Source: Acanthochlamys bracteata
Taxonomy: Eukaryota; Streptophyta; Magnoliopsida; Pandanales; Velloziaceae
Assembly: GCA_019914995.1 (NCBI GenBank)
Contig: CM034129.1
Span: forward strand, 2,183,725-2,247,724
Direction: 5' to 3'
DNA: 64,000 nt
Shown one piece after another: positions 40,653-51,290 of the stretch. The first letter of the stretch is position 1; every line of letters begins with the position of its first letter. A model generated the notes under the pieces. It was given only the letters and a program-made list of their open reading frames with translations, was not told the origin of the DNA and ran no database searches. The translations under genes and the position numbers were made by a program.

Positions 40653-41055
40653 GTGTTTGGCTGTACTTCATCTCTTTTAAAAAATTTTTCATTTAAAATT
40701 TTTCTAAATATTTTAAAATTTATTAAAAATTTTGGAAAAACTGAATAAATACATGTCATTAAATTATATATACATATAAGGTAAATATAGACTCTTTTGT
40801 TAAGGGTGCATTTTTTTCATTCGAAAGTCACTCTTTTTTACTAAAAAATTATTTCTAATTTATTTTTTATTACAAAAAAATACAAAAAATTACTTCCAAC
40901 TTATTTTTTATATAAAAAGAACACCGCGCTTCCAACAACACTATTTTTAACAATTTATTTCAAAAAACTCATTTCCAAAGCCAAAAAAACGCACCCTAAA
41001 TATTTATAAAAAATACTTTATCTCTAAAAGTTGTACTTTTTAAACAATTTTAAGC
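40653..41055. repeat. AT-rich MITE-like element carrying a nested insertion
   Basis: The left end GTGTTTGGCTGTACTTC fits the family. The element is interrupted by a different small inverted-repeat element at 40803-40997 and appears to resume at about 40998 (TTTATAAAAAATACTTT). Right boundary approximate. Confidence 0.4.
40803..40997. mobile_element. 195-base MITE with 15-base terminal inverted repeats
   Basis: The left terminus AGGGTGCATTTTTTT and the inverted right terminus AGGGTGCGTTTTTTT match at 14 of 15 bases. The interior is AT-rich with no coding capacity. It is nested in the larger AT-rich repeat. No clear target duplication. Confidence 0.65.
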
Positions 41056-41686
41056 TTAGTTTGACTACCATCAGTCACTGTTAAATATCCCAAACAAATG
41101 GAAAGATGTCGTTGATTATTCACTTGGGTATGAATCACGGTACCTATTACCTATTTACCAAAAAATCATGGGATCTCCACTAAATTGTAGTGTTTTTAAC
41201 AGCTGGCAAATATGAGTGAAGCAACAAGCCACCATGAAGTGGGACCTTTAACGGCCGTGTTAGTTCCAACACAATAATAATACGAAACAAGAAAGAAAAT
41301 ATAATATAGATGTAAATTATCTTTTCCCATGGAATTTCTCCCCTAGGACCTTTGCGGGAGTGTTAGCGTTCCGAAGCCTTCGCAGAATATAAATAATATC
41401 TAAATGATTGGAAGAAGGGCTGAAAAGAAACGGCTATATCTAAGGCGACTTTACCTTATCGCCCAAGTGTGAGGTTTCATGCTTTAACAACTTTGAACAA
41501 ATTCCAATGGAATCCTTAAAAAAGTGACTTTTAGTGTCAGAATCTTTCTGCGAGTCTTAGCTCACATTTTGGTCTACCTGCATTATAGACAATGCAGAAA
41601 TCGAGAATGATCAGTATGGTTGCCACACTTGATAGCATTACAAAGTTCCAAACACATCCCAGTGCCTACAAGTGAAACAACAGAGT

Positions 41687-41880
41687 TTACACAGCAAGCA
41701 AAATCACAGTAGCAATGCTAACAGCAAAACTCAAGACTTCAGCCCTATGCTTAGAAAGCATAAGGTCATAAACATTCCTCTCTACCAACATCTCATCAAT
41801 TTCTCTTCTTGAGAAACGAAATTTTGAATCTTCACTTAGAGCTTCTTCTTCATGTAGAAATGTAGGTTTATATTTACAGG
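41687..41880 (-). CDS. Orphan C-terminal exon with hydrophobic tail, unrecognised family
   Basis: The minus strand reads, from a good acceptor (TCTACTCTAG), CKYKPTFLHEEEALSEDS, then FRFSRREIDEMLVERNVYDL and SKHRAEVLSFAVSIATVILL before a stop. The charged, helix-like middle and hydrophobic last 18 residues look like a tail-anchored or single-pass membrane protein C-terminus. A second protein-like open stretch lies upstream on the same strand at 42243-42137 (TLTNIDKWFEQNECQGIRF...), with donor CG|GTGGTT. Its phase does not join directly to this exon, so another exon would be needed or the gene is degraded. No start exon was found and the family is not recognised. Confidence 0.4.
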
Positions 41881-42859
41881 CTAGAGTAGAAATTAAACAA
41901 AGCAGCACAATAGAAGATGACTACATCAACTTCTAAGAGGAACTACGAAGTTCCCAATCCAGGAATTCCTCCTTCCATCATTTAACACTCATGCATAAAA
42001 ATGTCAACAAGACCTTGAAGTTCAATATCTACTATTGTTCTTAACAAATAGTATTATGCATTACATAGATCAGTACTGCCCTACAGGACAGATATAAATA
42101 CATAAATCAATAATTTCCTAGGCCTTTGAAAACCACCGTAGTTTTTCTTTATTATCAATCTCTTTGCAATTTTTAGAAATGAATCTGATGCCTTGGCATT
42201 CATTCTGTTCAAACCATTTGTCAATATTGGTCAAGGTCCCTTGCTTAGCTATTCACTAAGTAATTCTTACTCCCTAAATTTTGACAATTTAATATGGATT
42301 TACATGGACATCGCACTCCTTCACACTGCCAAACTTTTGGGTCCACTTCTATGTAAAATTTAGTCATGAGCACCCCCCAACTGGGTTAGCTTCAAACAGG
42401 GATAAAGCACTGAATAAACAAATTATAAACAGAGTTCGCATGCAATTAATGCACATCAAATTTGTTTTTGTCTCGACAGACTAATAACATTTTTCATATT
42501 GCATATTGAAAATCAAGCGCTGCTAGTGTTGACTATAGAATCTCCATATGAAGTAAACAAATATCCCTGACCCAATATAGATTATAAACCTATTTAAAAT
42601 CAAAAGACTGTCCTCACACCAGTTTCTGATACATATTTAATATCCTTTACCTACGGATGTGCACGTGCTTGAGCAGCACATACTAAATTATCAGCAATAC
42701 TACGAGATTTAAAGTTCATAAAGCCCTCTTGCCTAGAAAATAGCGTAAAGTTGAGACCAATTCGCATGTCTAATATTCGTGCTTCGAGAACTAATTAAAT
42801 CCATGAGCATTGCCGAAACAATCATTTTCTGCACCACGTCCTCAAAGGGCTTAGTGACC

Positions 42860-43105
42860 TGCTATTCAAATTTATTTTTAATTGATAATTCACTTTTAAA
42901 CTAAAATAAACACAAATTTAAACTAAATTCTTTCTGCAAAAATTTATTTTCAAAATTTGATTTTGAAACAAAAAATTTTATTTTCAAACACATATTTACT
43001 ACAAAATAAATACAAAATTTATCTTTTATCAAATTTACTTTCAATTCTAAATTTATGTTCTACAAACTCTTTAAAAGAAAATTTAATTTTAGATAAACAC
43101 GCCCT
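42860..43105. repeat. AT-rich repeat, MITE-like
   Basis: AT-rich block from TTCAAATTTATTTTTAATTG to GATAAACACGCCCT, with AAACACAAATTT repeats. Its composition (C-containing poly-A/T runs) differs somewhat from the main family, so it may be another family. Confidence 0.4.
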
Positions 43106-45436
43106 AAGATATGCTTTTTAGTTAAGAGGACTTTTCCATGCACTTATCATATTCTCTTATTACCACTTAACATAAAATCCATGGTGCCCATCACACGTTT
43201 ACCTTCCTGATGCTTGCATTCATGTTCTTCAATATTTGGAGCTTACATGGCATGGATAAGGAAACTAGATAAAAACAATAACAGTATTAGATTACAGTTA
43301 TGCTTGCAATGGAAGGGAAAGCGAGTTTCTATGTTGCAATGGGCGAGAAAACATGGGCTTCTTTGAATTTCATCTATTGGTCAAACTCATAAGATACGCT
43401 CTTCGCCACAGAAAGAGTGTAAAGATATTGACCCATATCTACGTCACGTGGAAACCATGTGGTGACCAATGGCACATGACGTTAGGCAGAGGGAAAATCA
43501 AAGCAGAGCACGCTGGAAATAAGTCATATCACCTAGAGATAAAGGCATCAATCAACAATGATCAGGCAAGGCATGAAGTTTCCAAATAGCATTGGTCTTT
43601 GATTGTGAGTTCTCTGGATTGTTTCTCCTGTCGTAAAGCAGACAAAAAAGTCTCGATAGACCACCATGCCTCAGATTGCCTGTGTATAAAGAATAACGTC
43701 CATGGAGGGCACAAAGGAAGAAAATGACATCTGAGAAATCGATATGTGATTGGAATGAGACTATTATATTGAAGTATTGGCCCCTTTGGTTGAAGCCTAA
43801 GGAGGGAAGTGACGCATGAGGTGATGTCTCAACCTTCCAGAGCAAGAATATTTAAACCGAGGGCCGGGATACAGTTACACACAAAAGTCATATATAACTC
43901 GAAACTAGCAACAACAATCAAGTGCAGTGTGTCCATTCTCTCCATCAAACAAGCAAAGGGATTAAAAGTTCTCTTAACCAACCACAACCCTTAATAAATT
44001 TATATCAGATATTAATTAAACCAACACTCTACTGCTTATCCCTCAAATAAATTAGCTAAAGCACGTAGTTTAGCATTCTTTTTGGTGCGCTGAGAAATTG
44101 ATTAATGAGCTTATAACAGGATTGTGTCGTACTTTGTCCACGTCAAGGATAGAAACAGTAGCATATAAGACAAAGGATAAAAGCGTAGAAGAGTGGTCAC
44201 ACCTATCTCCGTCCACTTAATTTTTGTTTATCCTTCTTTTCTGACCACCTTGAGGCTAAGGGGTAGCTAGTGTCCCATCTCCTACTAGGATAAGCAAATT
44301 CGACTCACAACAAAGACAATAGACGAAGCCCATCTAGTGGGCAGCGTTGACGGAACACCAATCCTAATTAATAAAGAACCAATTGTAATAAGAAATTTTG
44401 GTATTAACTATACTAATAATGGAGCATTAGAAGATAAAGTAATTAAATAAACGTCGCACAATTAGCAATGTCTCAGTGAGGTGTGTTGGTCAAATACTTC
44501 TTAAATATAGTTGGATCCCACAATCAACATATCCAAGTGGACCTTACGCTAAATGCTCTCAGAAGAATCATTCAGCAAAAGTACAGCAGGGTATATAAAA
44601 TCACAATAATACTCAGCCCTACAAGTTCCGTTCTCTTATGATGCTAATTTAACTGCTGCAGGCTACATGAGAATTAATATGTGAATGTTGCAAAAGAGCC
44701 AATTCCTATTAAGCAATCTCAAAGATTGCTAATCGTTTACTAACACAGAGGATGGCGACTGGGAACAACCTTCCAATATGATAACTGTAGTACTGAACCT
44801 CAGGTTTGTCATCCAAAATCAGGGCGTACATATTTGGCCCGTCGAATCATTTATACATCTGGGTCAAAAGGTATTCTCTACGCTACGAAAACTACAGCTA
44901 AGCCTTCTCCATGAACCAAATAAACCCTGCTGTTTTTCTTTCCTTCGAATAATTTCATGTATGTTTTCACGTAGGCCACGCATCATTTTGAAAAAAAAAA
45001 AGAACTTTTATACTTAAGAAATAAACCAAAATGAATTACATAGTACTACTCAATCTGGGATGAAATGAACGGCAGTATCACAATCTATCAAAAACCATGA
45101 TCTAATTAAATCCCTTACCATAATGCTGTATAGCAAACTTATTTTCCGAGCGTAACCGCAAATTAAGTAGTGAAGTGACGAAATATCTGTAAGAATGTAA
45201 TATTAAAGTGTTCTCTTAGTTCGCTGAATATTAAGTGCCACAATAAAGAAAAAACAGAGTACGTTTGAGATGACGTTTCTGTGCGCGTTCACTGACACCA
45301 TCTTTTCCCGAAGAACATTCCCCACTCGACGCGTTTATGAATCTAAGAAGCTAAAAAATTCATCCAAGAAACAACCTCATAGATTAGAGTTTGGGGAGTC
45401 AATAACCGAAGTTCCTTCAAATGTTAGAACGTCCTT
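43106..45436. other. Intergenic, no gene recognised
   Basis: Several short ORFs on both strands but no motif or splice structure. A CACGTG at 43445-43450 within GTCACGTGGAAAC has no gene nearby to regulate. Confidence 0.5.
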
Positions 45437-45675
45437 AGAGTGCGTTTGCCAAAAACGTTTTCTAAAAATAATTTTTAATTATATAATTTTTAATATATTT
45501 TTTATAATATTTAAAAATTTATTTAAAATTTTAAAAAATATAAAAAAAATTCTACATAATAAAATCTTTTTAGTTCTTATTTAAAAAAAATTTTAAATAA
45601 AAAAATAAAACTTATTTTTCAAAAAAATATTATTTATTTTAAAAAATTATTTAAAAAAATACTTTCAAACAATTA
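45437..45675. repeat. AT-rich MITE-like element
   Basis: Starts GAGTGCGTTTGCCAAAAACG and ends ATACTTTCAAACAATTATC; the interior is A/T runs in the family arrangement (TTTTTAATATATTTTTTATA... then AAATAAAACTTATTTTTC). Confidence 0.6.
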
Positions 45676-45875
45676 TCTAAAATAGCTGAAGACAAAGACC
45701 CGCTGAAAATTTCCCACCACAAATCTGTAGAGTCGCCTCTATTCATTTTTAATTTTATTTAAATTTACTTCTTAAAAATTTCACTTCATTCAAAAATCCA
45801 CTTCGCACACTAGATAAACACGCCCTTATTGAAACTCCAATGTTGCTAAACCCTTGCTGCCACTTACCAAGCCAA

Positions 45876-46128
45876 GTGAGTGTTTGGGATGGCATTTTAA
45901 GATTTCTTTTCAATTTTTTATTTTATATTTTTTAATATATATTTTATAAATATATAAAAAATTTATTTAAAAATTTAAAAAATATAAACAAAATTTACGA
46001 AATGAGATCTTTTTATTATATATTTTTATTATTTTTTTAAAATTAAAAAAAATATAACTCATTTTTAAAAAAAATAATAATATTTTTCATTCTAAAAAAA
46101 TTCTATTTCATAAATAATATCAAATACT
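45876..46128. repeat. AT-rich MITE-like element, representative copy
   Basis: About 250 bases. The left end is GAGTGTTTGGGATGGCATTT. The interior runs through TTTTAATATATATTTTATAA, a centre of AGATCTTTTTATTATATATT, then AAATATAACTCATTTTTAAA, and ends ATAAATAATATCAAATACTT. The right half partly mirrors the left, so the whole can fold on itself. The same order of motifs recurs in at least ten other places in the window. No coding capacity. Confidence 0.65.
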
Positions 46129-46448
46129 TCCAATTTTTCAGCATTAATTGCTTCGTCTATCTGATTCAATGGCAACCATCAAATCAACTGAGTTCAGCAA
46201 GTTGTGAGGACATTTAGAAACTTAACGCTATCAGTTGGTGCACGACAGTGGAGTGCGTGGGCTGGCCAAGGTTGACTATAAGTCTCTTGAATTTAAGTTT
46301 CTAAACCACAAGATTTGACAACGTATGCACAGACGTCATAATCAGTCCGATCGAACAACATACTAGCCGTATAGCATACAGGTTATGCTTCGATTCGTCA
46401 ATGTTCGACTTCCCAATCAAAAGCAAGAAAGAATAAGAACGATCACTT

Positions 46449-46688
46449 TTGTTTGACATCTGGCATTACTTTTTTGAAAATAATTTTTAAAATTTTAATT
46501 ATTTTTAATAAGTATTTATATAATTTATTTTAAAATTTAAAAAATATAAAAAAAATTACATAGTATATTTTTTTATTACTTATTTTATTATAATTTTTTA
46601 AATCATAAAAATAGAACTTATTTTTTAAAAAATAAAAATACTTTTTATTTAAAAAAAATTCTATTTTTAAAATAATTTCAAACGCTCC
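46449..46688. repeat. AT-rich MITE-like element
   Basis: Starts TTTGTTTGACATCTGGCATT and ends AATAATTTCAAACGCTCC; the interior matches the copy at 45876-46128 in motif order (AAAATAGAACTTATTTTTTA in the right half). Confidence 0.6.
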
Positions 46689-47127
46689 CGGTAGAGTATG
46701 TTGGCACAAGCTACTGTTGGCAGATCTCTTTGAAAATTATTCTTTTCTTTCTTGGCTTGGGGCGATATTGTCCAGTTTTCTTTAAAAAATAAAAAGGAAA
46801 GACTCTCCCTAGTATGTAAAAGAGATAAGCTTTGATGGGAGGCGTTTTTGCACCGTTCTCAATTCTTGCTGGTTAGTTTCCAATTCATTCCACAATCTCA
46901 TTCTATGCATGAAATTATTTCTTTCAACATGTGAACTTGCTATGTGCAGGAAGAAGCAGCCATTTTCCTTCCACTTAATTTGAATGGTGTAATTGTCACG
47001 TCCTCCATTTCATGGACCAAGTTACCACTCATGTAGCTTCGTAATCAATTTGTTTCCTTCATATATTTAACATTCCAAATGAATCTACCATCAATGTAAA
47101 ACAGAGTTACAATGACTATTAAGTATA

Positions 47128-47347
47128 CGTTTGGAATTGAAAGTACTTGTAAAATAATTTTTAAAAAAAGTATTTAAAACATAAGCTTAATTTTTTAAAA
47201 ATAATAAAAATTTTATATATAAAAATTTTACAACATATCATTTTTTATATTTTTTAATTAAAAAAATATAAAAAACTACATAAAATTTATTTAAAATATG
47301 AAATATTTATTTAGAATGATAAGCGCTTCTAAAGCTCAGCCAAACGT
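47128..47347. repeat. AT-rich MITE-like element with ACGTTTGG/CCAAACGT ends
   Basis: About 220 bases. The left end ACGTTTGGAATTGAAAGTAC and the right end CTCAGCCAAACGT give an 8-base perfect terminal inverted repeat. Interior AT-rich. Confidence 0.65.
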
Positions 47348-48344
47348 TCCATAAATCAGTCTAAATACTCAACCTGATGTTCTCCTAAATAATTCCACTA
47401 ATCAAATTTAATCCATCATGACGAGTCATTCAAACATATAACATCATGAAGCCAACTGCAAATTTTCTTTTTTCTGCAGCACCCATTCCAAATATCTAAC
47501 CATTGAACGAACGTTGTAAAAAAGGGCAGGCTTTCACAGTTGGGCTTACTGTGATCAGACACTTTGGTCCAATGGTACACATTTAAGACACCTGTCACGA
47601 ACTCCACCTCGTTTAAGCAGGATTGGTTTCACATGGATCATTTAGAAGACCATCAACCTTCTATTTGTTGCAGCAAGAGATCCTCGCAACAGATAGATAC
47701 CATATTGGTATTCAAGAAACCAAATGTTGCCATAAGGAATATATAGTTGGCTTAGAAGAAGTATTTATTTGTGAAAAGCGTTCATTCTTTTCTATAGTCC
47801 TACAGTATAAAGTATACAGACACCAAAGCTCAAAAATCGACCAAAAAGTTTTTAGATATGGCATTAAACAGATCCACAACAAGTAGTTTAGTATGGTAAT
47901 AAATACAATGCAGTCAGCTTATTAACTTCTATTATAAATCCAAGATTATACATGAATATCTTGTATATAATAGCGCCGACTAGTCTTTAAGATGAATGAT
48001 TTTGTCTAAGACAATTGTACGTCTCTCTAATGTTGATCATTCAACAAATTATGGATGATATTATACCTTGATATTATAATGTAAACCATGTGAAATCATA
48101 TAATGTTAAATTTCCTTATCACATTCAACTCCCAAAAGATCTTCGACTTACGAAGAAGTAAATTGCCGAAAGGAACTGTACGCCAGGTATCTATATCAGA
48201 GGGGCGATATGCCAGATTATAAGCTCGAAACTAGTATCAAATGAATACAAATTTTAGCCTCAATATAATACTAAATACAATCGTGTAACTCCTAAGCAGA
48301 GTTGTGAAAAGTTTGTCAGACAATTACAATTTTTACAACCATTT
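47348..48344. other. Intergenic; weak LINE-like hint only
   Basis: The plus-strand frame at about 47686-47790 reads RYHIGIQETKCCHKEYIVGL, reminiscent of the N-terminal endonuclease of plant LINE ORF2 (IQETK motif). There is no flanking LINE protein and the frame is short, so this is only a hint. Confidence 0.2.
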
Positions 48345-48535
48345 AGGCCATATTTGAAGGTGTAAAATAAATTTTTTCTAAAATAAAAAATATTTTAAAA
48401 ATAGTTCAAACAATAAGTTTTATTTTTATCTTAAAAAATAATATATATTTTTTATTTTTTAAATTTTTAAATAAATTTTATAAATTATCATAGAAAAAAT
48501 TTATAAAAAATGTAAAATAAAAAATTAGTTTATCT
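48345..48535. repeat. AT-rich MITE-like element
   Basis: Starts GCCATATTTGAAGGTGTAAA and has the family's AT interior. The right end grades into ordinary sequence near TTATCTGC. Confidence 0.4.
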
Positions 48536-48851
48536 GCTTTGAGACCAACACGAGATGGTGACATTCTAATAGCAACAGACACAGAGTTCCCATATCAGTC
48601 ATCTACTTTAACTTAGTAGAGTTAACTCAAGCAAGAAGAAGAACGCAGCTACCTGAAAAGATCAATGGGACTAGAATAGCAACACACGACGCAAAAGACA
48701 TCGAACACATACTGCACCCTTTGACTCTAAATTTAGGAGGATTCATGACTAAGGCCAGGTGTGTAACATAATATTCTTTTAGCAAATGAGAAGTTTAAAA
48801 CCAAATGACTATCTTCTTCACAAGATATAGGTGAATATTGGCCAGGGTACA

Positions 48852-48977
48852 AATTAGTGGAAGGCAGATGGATGAACTGTTTTAGAATCATCGTAATTCA
48901 ATTTGAGAAAAGATTATAATGATAAACTATTACAACGATTATTCTAAAATAATTCATTCATCCGCCTTCCACTAATT
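48852..48977. repeat. Strong inverted repeat / hairpin, 45-base arms
   Basis: The left arm 48852-48896 and right arm 48930-48977 are inverted copies (AATTAGTGGAAGGC... on both), differing at about five of 42 aligned positions plus a small gap, with a 33-base loop. As RNA, two of the differences would be G-U pairs. It could be a very small MITE or a hairpin precursor of small RNA. It lies about 230 bases before the copia relic but shows no link to it. Confidence 0.7.
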
Positions 48978-49204
48978 ATTCTAATGCATTTATTTCTTTT
49001 AACATCCATTCACTATCTTTGCGAACCCACCTCTTTACTCGAAGTCAGTTTGAGATCTTTTTTGGCAATCCATTATGACTAAAAACTCCTTACTTTACCA
49101 AAGACAGACATTGAGATTTAGTGCCACTACCATCAAATAAAACACAATCGGTCTCGCTGTTTTATAAAATCAAAACAAAATTTGATAAATCTATTATTAA
49201 GAAC

Positions 49205-50490
49205 TTTGGGCAGCAATAAGGTATGAATTATAATAAGACTTCCTCTAGTCTTAAAATGACCACTGGTCGTACCTTTATTACAGTAGCCTCCATCTATCAG
49301 TGGCATATTATTCAGATGAATATTAAGAATGTTTGTTTAAACAGAAATCTTAAGGATAAAGTTTATATAGTACCTCCTAATATTCTTATAACACTGGAGA
49401 ACTTTGTAAATTAAAAAAGACCTTAAGTGTGCTAAAATAGACTCCTCTAACTTGATTTGAGAAATTTTATGCTGTGATTCCTTCTCCTAATTGTTATACT
49501 AGTCCAATTATTGGCTTTATTTATATATACATTATTGCTTGTTAAAATTTTCTTTTATTGTAAATTGACAATATGATTATTACTTAGATGATACAAATAG
49601 TATTATAATGCTGAAAAATTAAACTTACACATCATTTTGAGATAGAGGATTTGAGTTCTTTACGATATTTTTTTAAACATTGAAGCTTTTTCGTTAAAGG
49701 GTGCCTTTCTTCTCATTTGAACATGAGACAGATATTTCACCTTCACTTGATCTTAGTGTACGTTATTCTTTTCTAAATATTTCACCTTCACTTGATCCCA
49801 CTTTATATTGTAATATTATTAGTAACTTACTCTATTTACTATTACTCGTTTAACATCACCTACGACGTTCACATTGCCTGTCAGTTAGTTCCTTTTCTCA
49901 CTTCAATGCACTTAGGCGTTGTTCTTCATATTCTATTCTATGATATCTTCGAAGCACTCTATGTCAGAGTGCAAATTCCATCTTCTCCTTTTAAAGCTTC
50001 ATATAATCTAATACGGACTGAGTATTGTAAGTTCACTACAAATTTTTGCATATGTTTTGGTGATCTTTTCTCTCTTGAAAAGGTTAACAATAGACGGTCG
50101 TTTCTCAATCCTACATAAAAGATACATACTATGCTATGCCAACTATTATTACTGAAATCACATAGTCGTAACAAAAGTTTGTCATCTGCTATGATGTTAC
50201 TTTTGCTACTTCCACTCACCTTTACTGTGACACCAATAGTGATATTCAAATTACTCAAAACTCAACCTTCCACCGGCGGACCAAGCACACTGAGATTGAT
50301 TGTCATCTCACACGACATCAGTTTTAGTATACGGACTATTAGTTTGCATTTTGCTTTCTCATCTTTTCAGAATGTCGGAGCTCTTATAAAGTCCCACACT
50401 ATCAAGTCATTTCGTTTATCTGTTGGTACTCTTGACATTTTTTTCCGCATAGTGAGTTTGAGGAGATATTCAGTTATAAACTAAAAGTAG
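49205..50490 (+). mobile_element. Ty1/copia retrotransposon relic (reverse transcriptase to RNase H)
   Basis: Degenerate pol remnant readable across three frames. At 49250-49390 the start of the RT domain appears (SIYQWHIIQMNIKNVCLNRN, then LKDKVYIVPP, like copia QLDVKNAFLHGDL). At about 49561-49572 the catalytic YVDD box is eroded to x-I-D-N, followed by MIIT. From 49870 to 50110 comes the RT/RNase H linker and RNase H start (VVLHILFYDIFEALY; eroded SDADWAG and RRSTTGY regions). From 50130 to 50470 is the RNase H end and tail (IKSHTIKSFRLSVGTLDIFF). Stops and at least two frameshifts make it non-functional. No LTRs were identified on either side. Confidence 0.75.
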
Positions 50491-51290
50491 AATAGTTGTA
50501 TAAGCCTCCTTAAAATACTACTTGTATTTTGTGCTTCTATAAGGCCAAGTCTTCTCCGCTGTGGGCTGTCTTGTTTTGATATCATTTTATTTGATTAGCA
50601 CATACAGACATACTTGCTATAATTCTGCAATTACCAAAACATCGTCTCCATCCTAGCATATATGTGTTGGTCAACATGTGTATGGTAAATTCAGAAAATC
50701 ATTCAGTAAGACCAAAAATTGATCCCCTGTGATCTAAGTGACATTAAGAGTATCATTTATAATTCTCAAAGTGATTATGACTGGTGTATAATAAAAAAAA
50801 TGCATTGAAATAAAGGTTATCAAGCGTACAAACATATAATACACAAAAAGAGGCAAGAACATTGTCCTTGGCTAGTGAATTACCTGAAACATGTGTCCAT
50901 GATAATGATCTTAAAATTGATTTCTATTAATCTTTTGGCATATACCCCCTTTATCACGAGTTTGTATACAATTTCAGACTAATATGAATACAAGAGGCTC
51001 TGGCGTTCATTCCCTACATAAGCCTCACCATTTGGTTAATAATTGAAGGTATGTCAAAAGACATTATCGAAGTTTGACATTGTGGAAAGAGCAGCTATTG
51101 AATAATGTACTCATTGCAGCCTAAGGCTAAATGTGGCCAGTGGGAGTATGCCTGAACAGATAACATCAAACTATTATTAAGTCACTTTGTTTGGAAGTTT
51201 CGAGACCACATTAATATGGAATAGTTAATGATCAGAAGTCATTTATCTCATTGGTACAAAGTGGTCTGTAGACTATAGGCAAGCTTGGCT
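50491..51290. other. No gene recognised
   Basis: Sequence downstream of the copia relic. No LTR, coding region or RNA gene could be identified. Confidence 0.45.

Larger units (their letters stand above)
36143..41686. other. NCED 3' region and gene-poor stretch
   Basis: The first few hundred bases are the probable NCED 3' untranslated region, with AT-rich runs near 36240-36290 and 36420-36600. The rest has no recognisable gene. It includes AT-rich MITE-like copies listed separately. ORFs at 38.4-38.7 and 39.2-40.0 kb show no motifs. Confidence 0.5.

Noticed and set aside
43445..43450. CACGTG G-box as a promoter element
   Set aside because: No gene can be placed downstream on either strand.
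47620..47886. LINE endonuclease-like IQETK peptide
   Set aside because: Only a five-residue match with no flanking LINE domains or poly-A tail; not enough to call an element.
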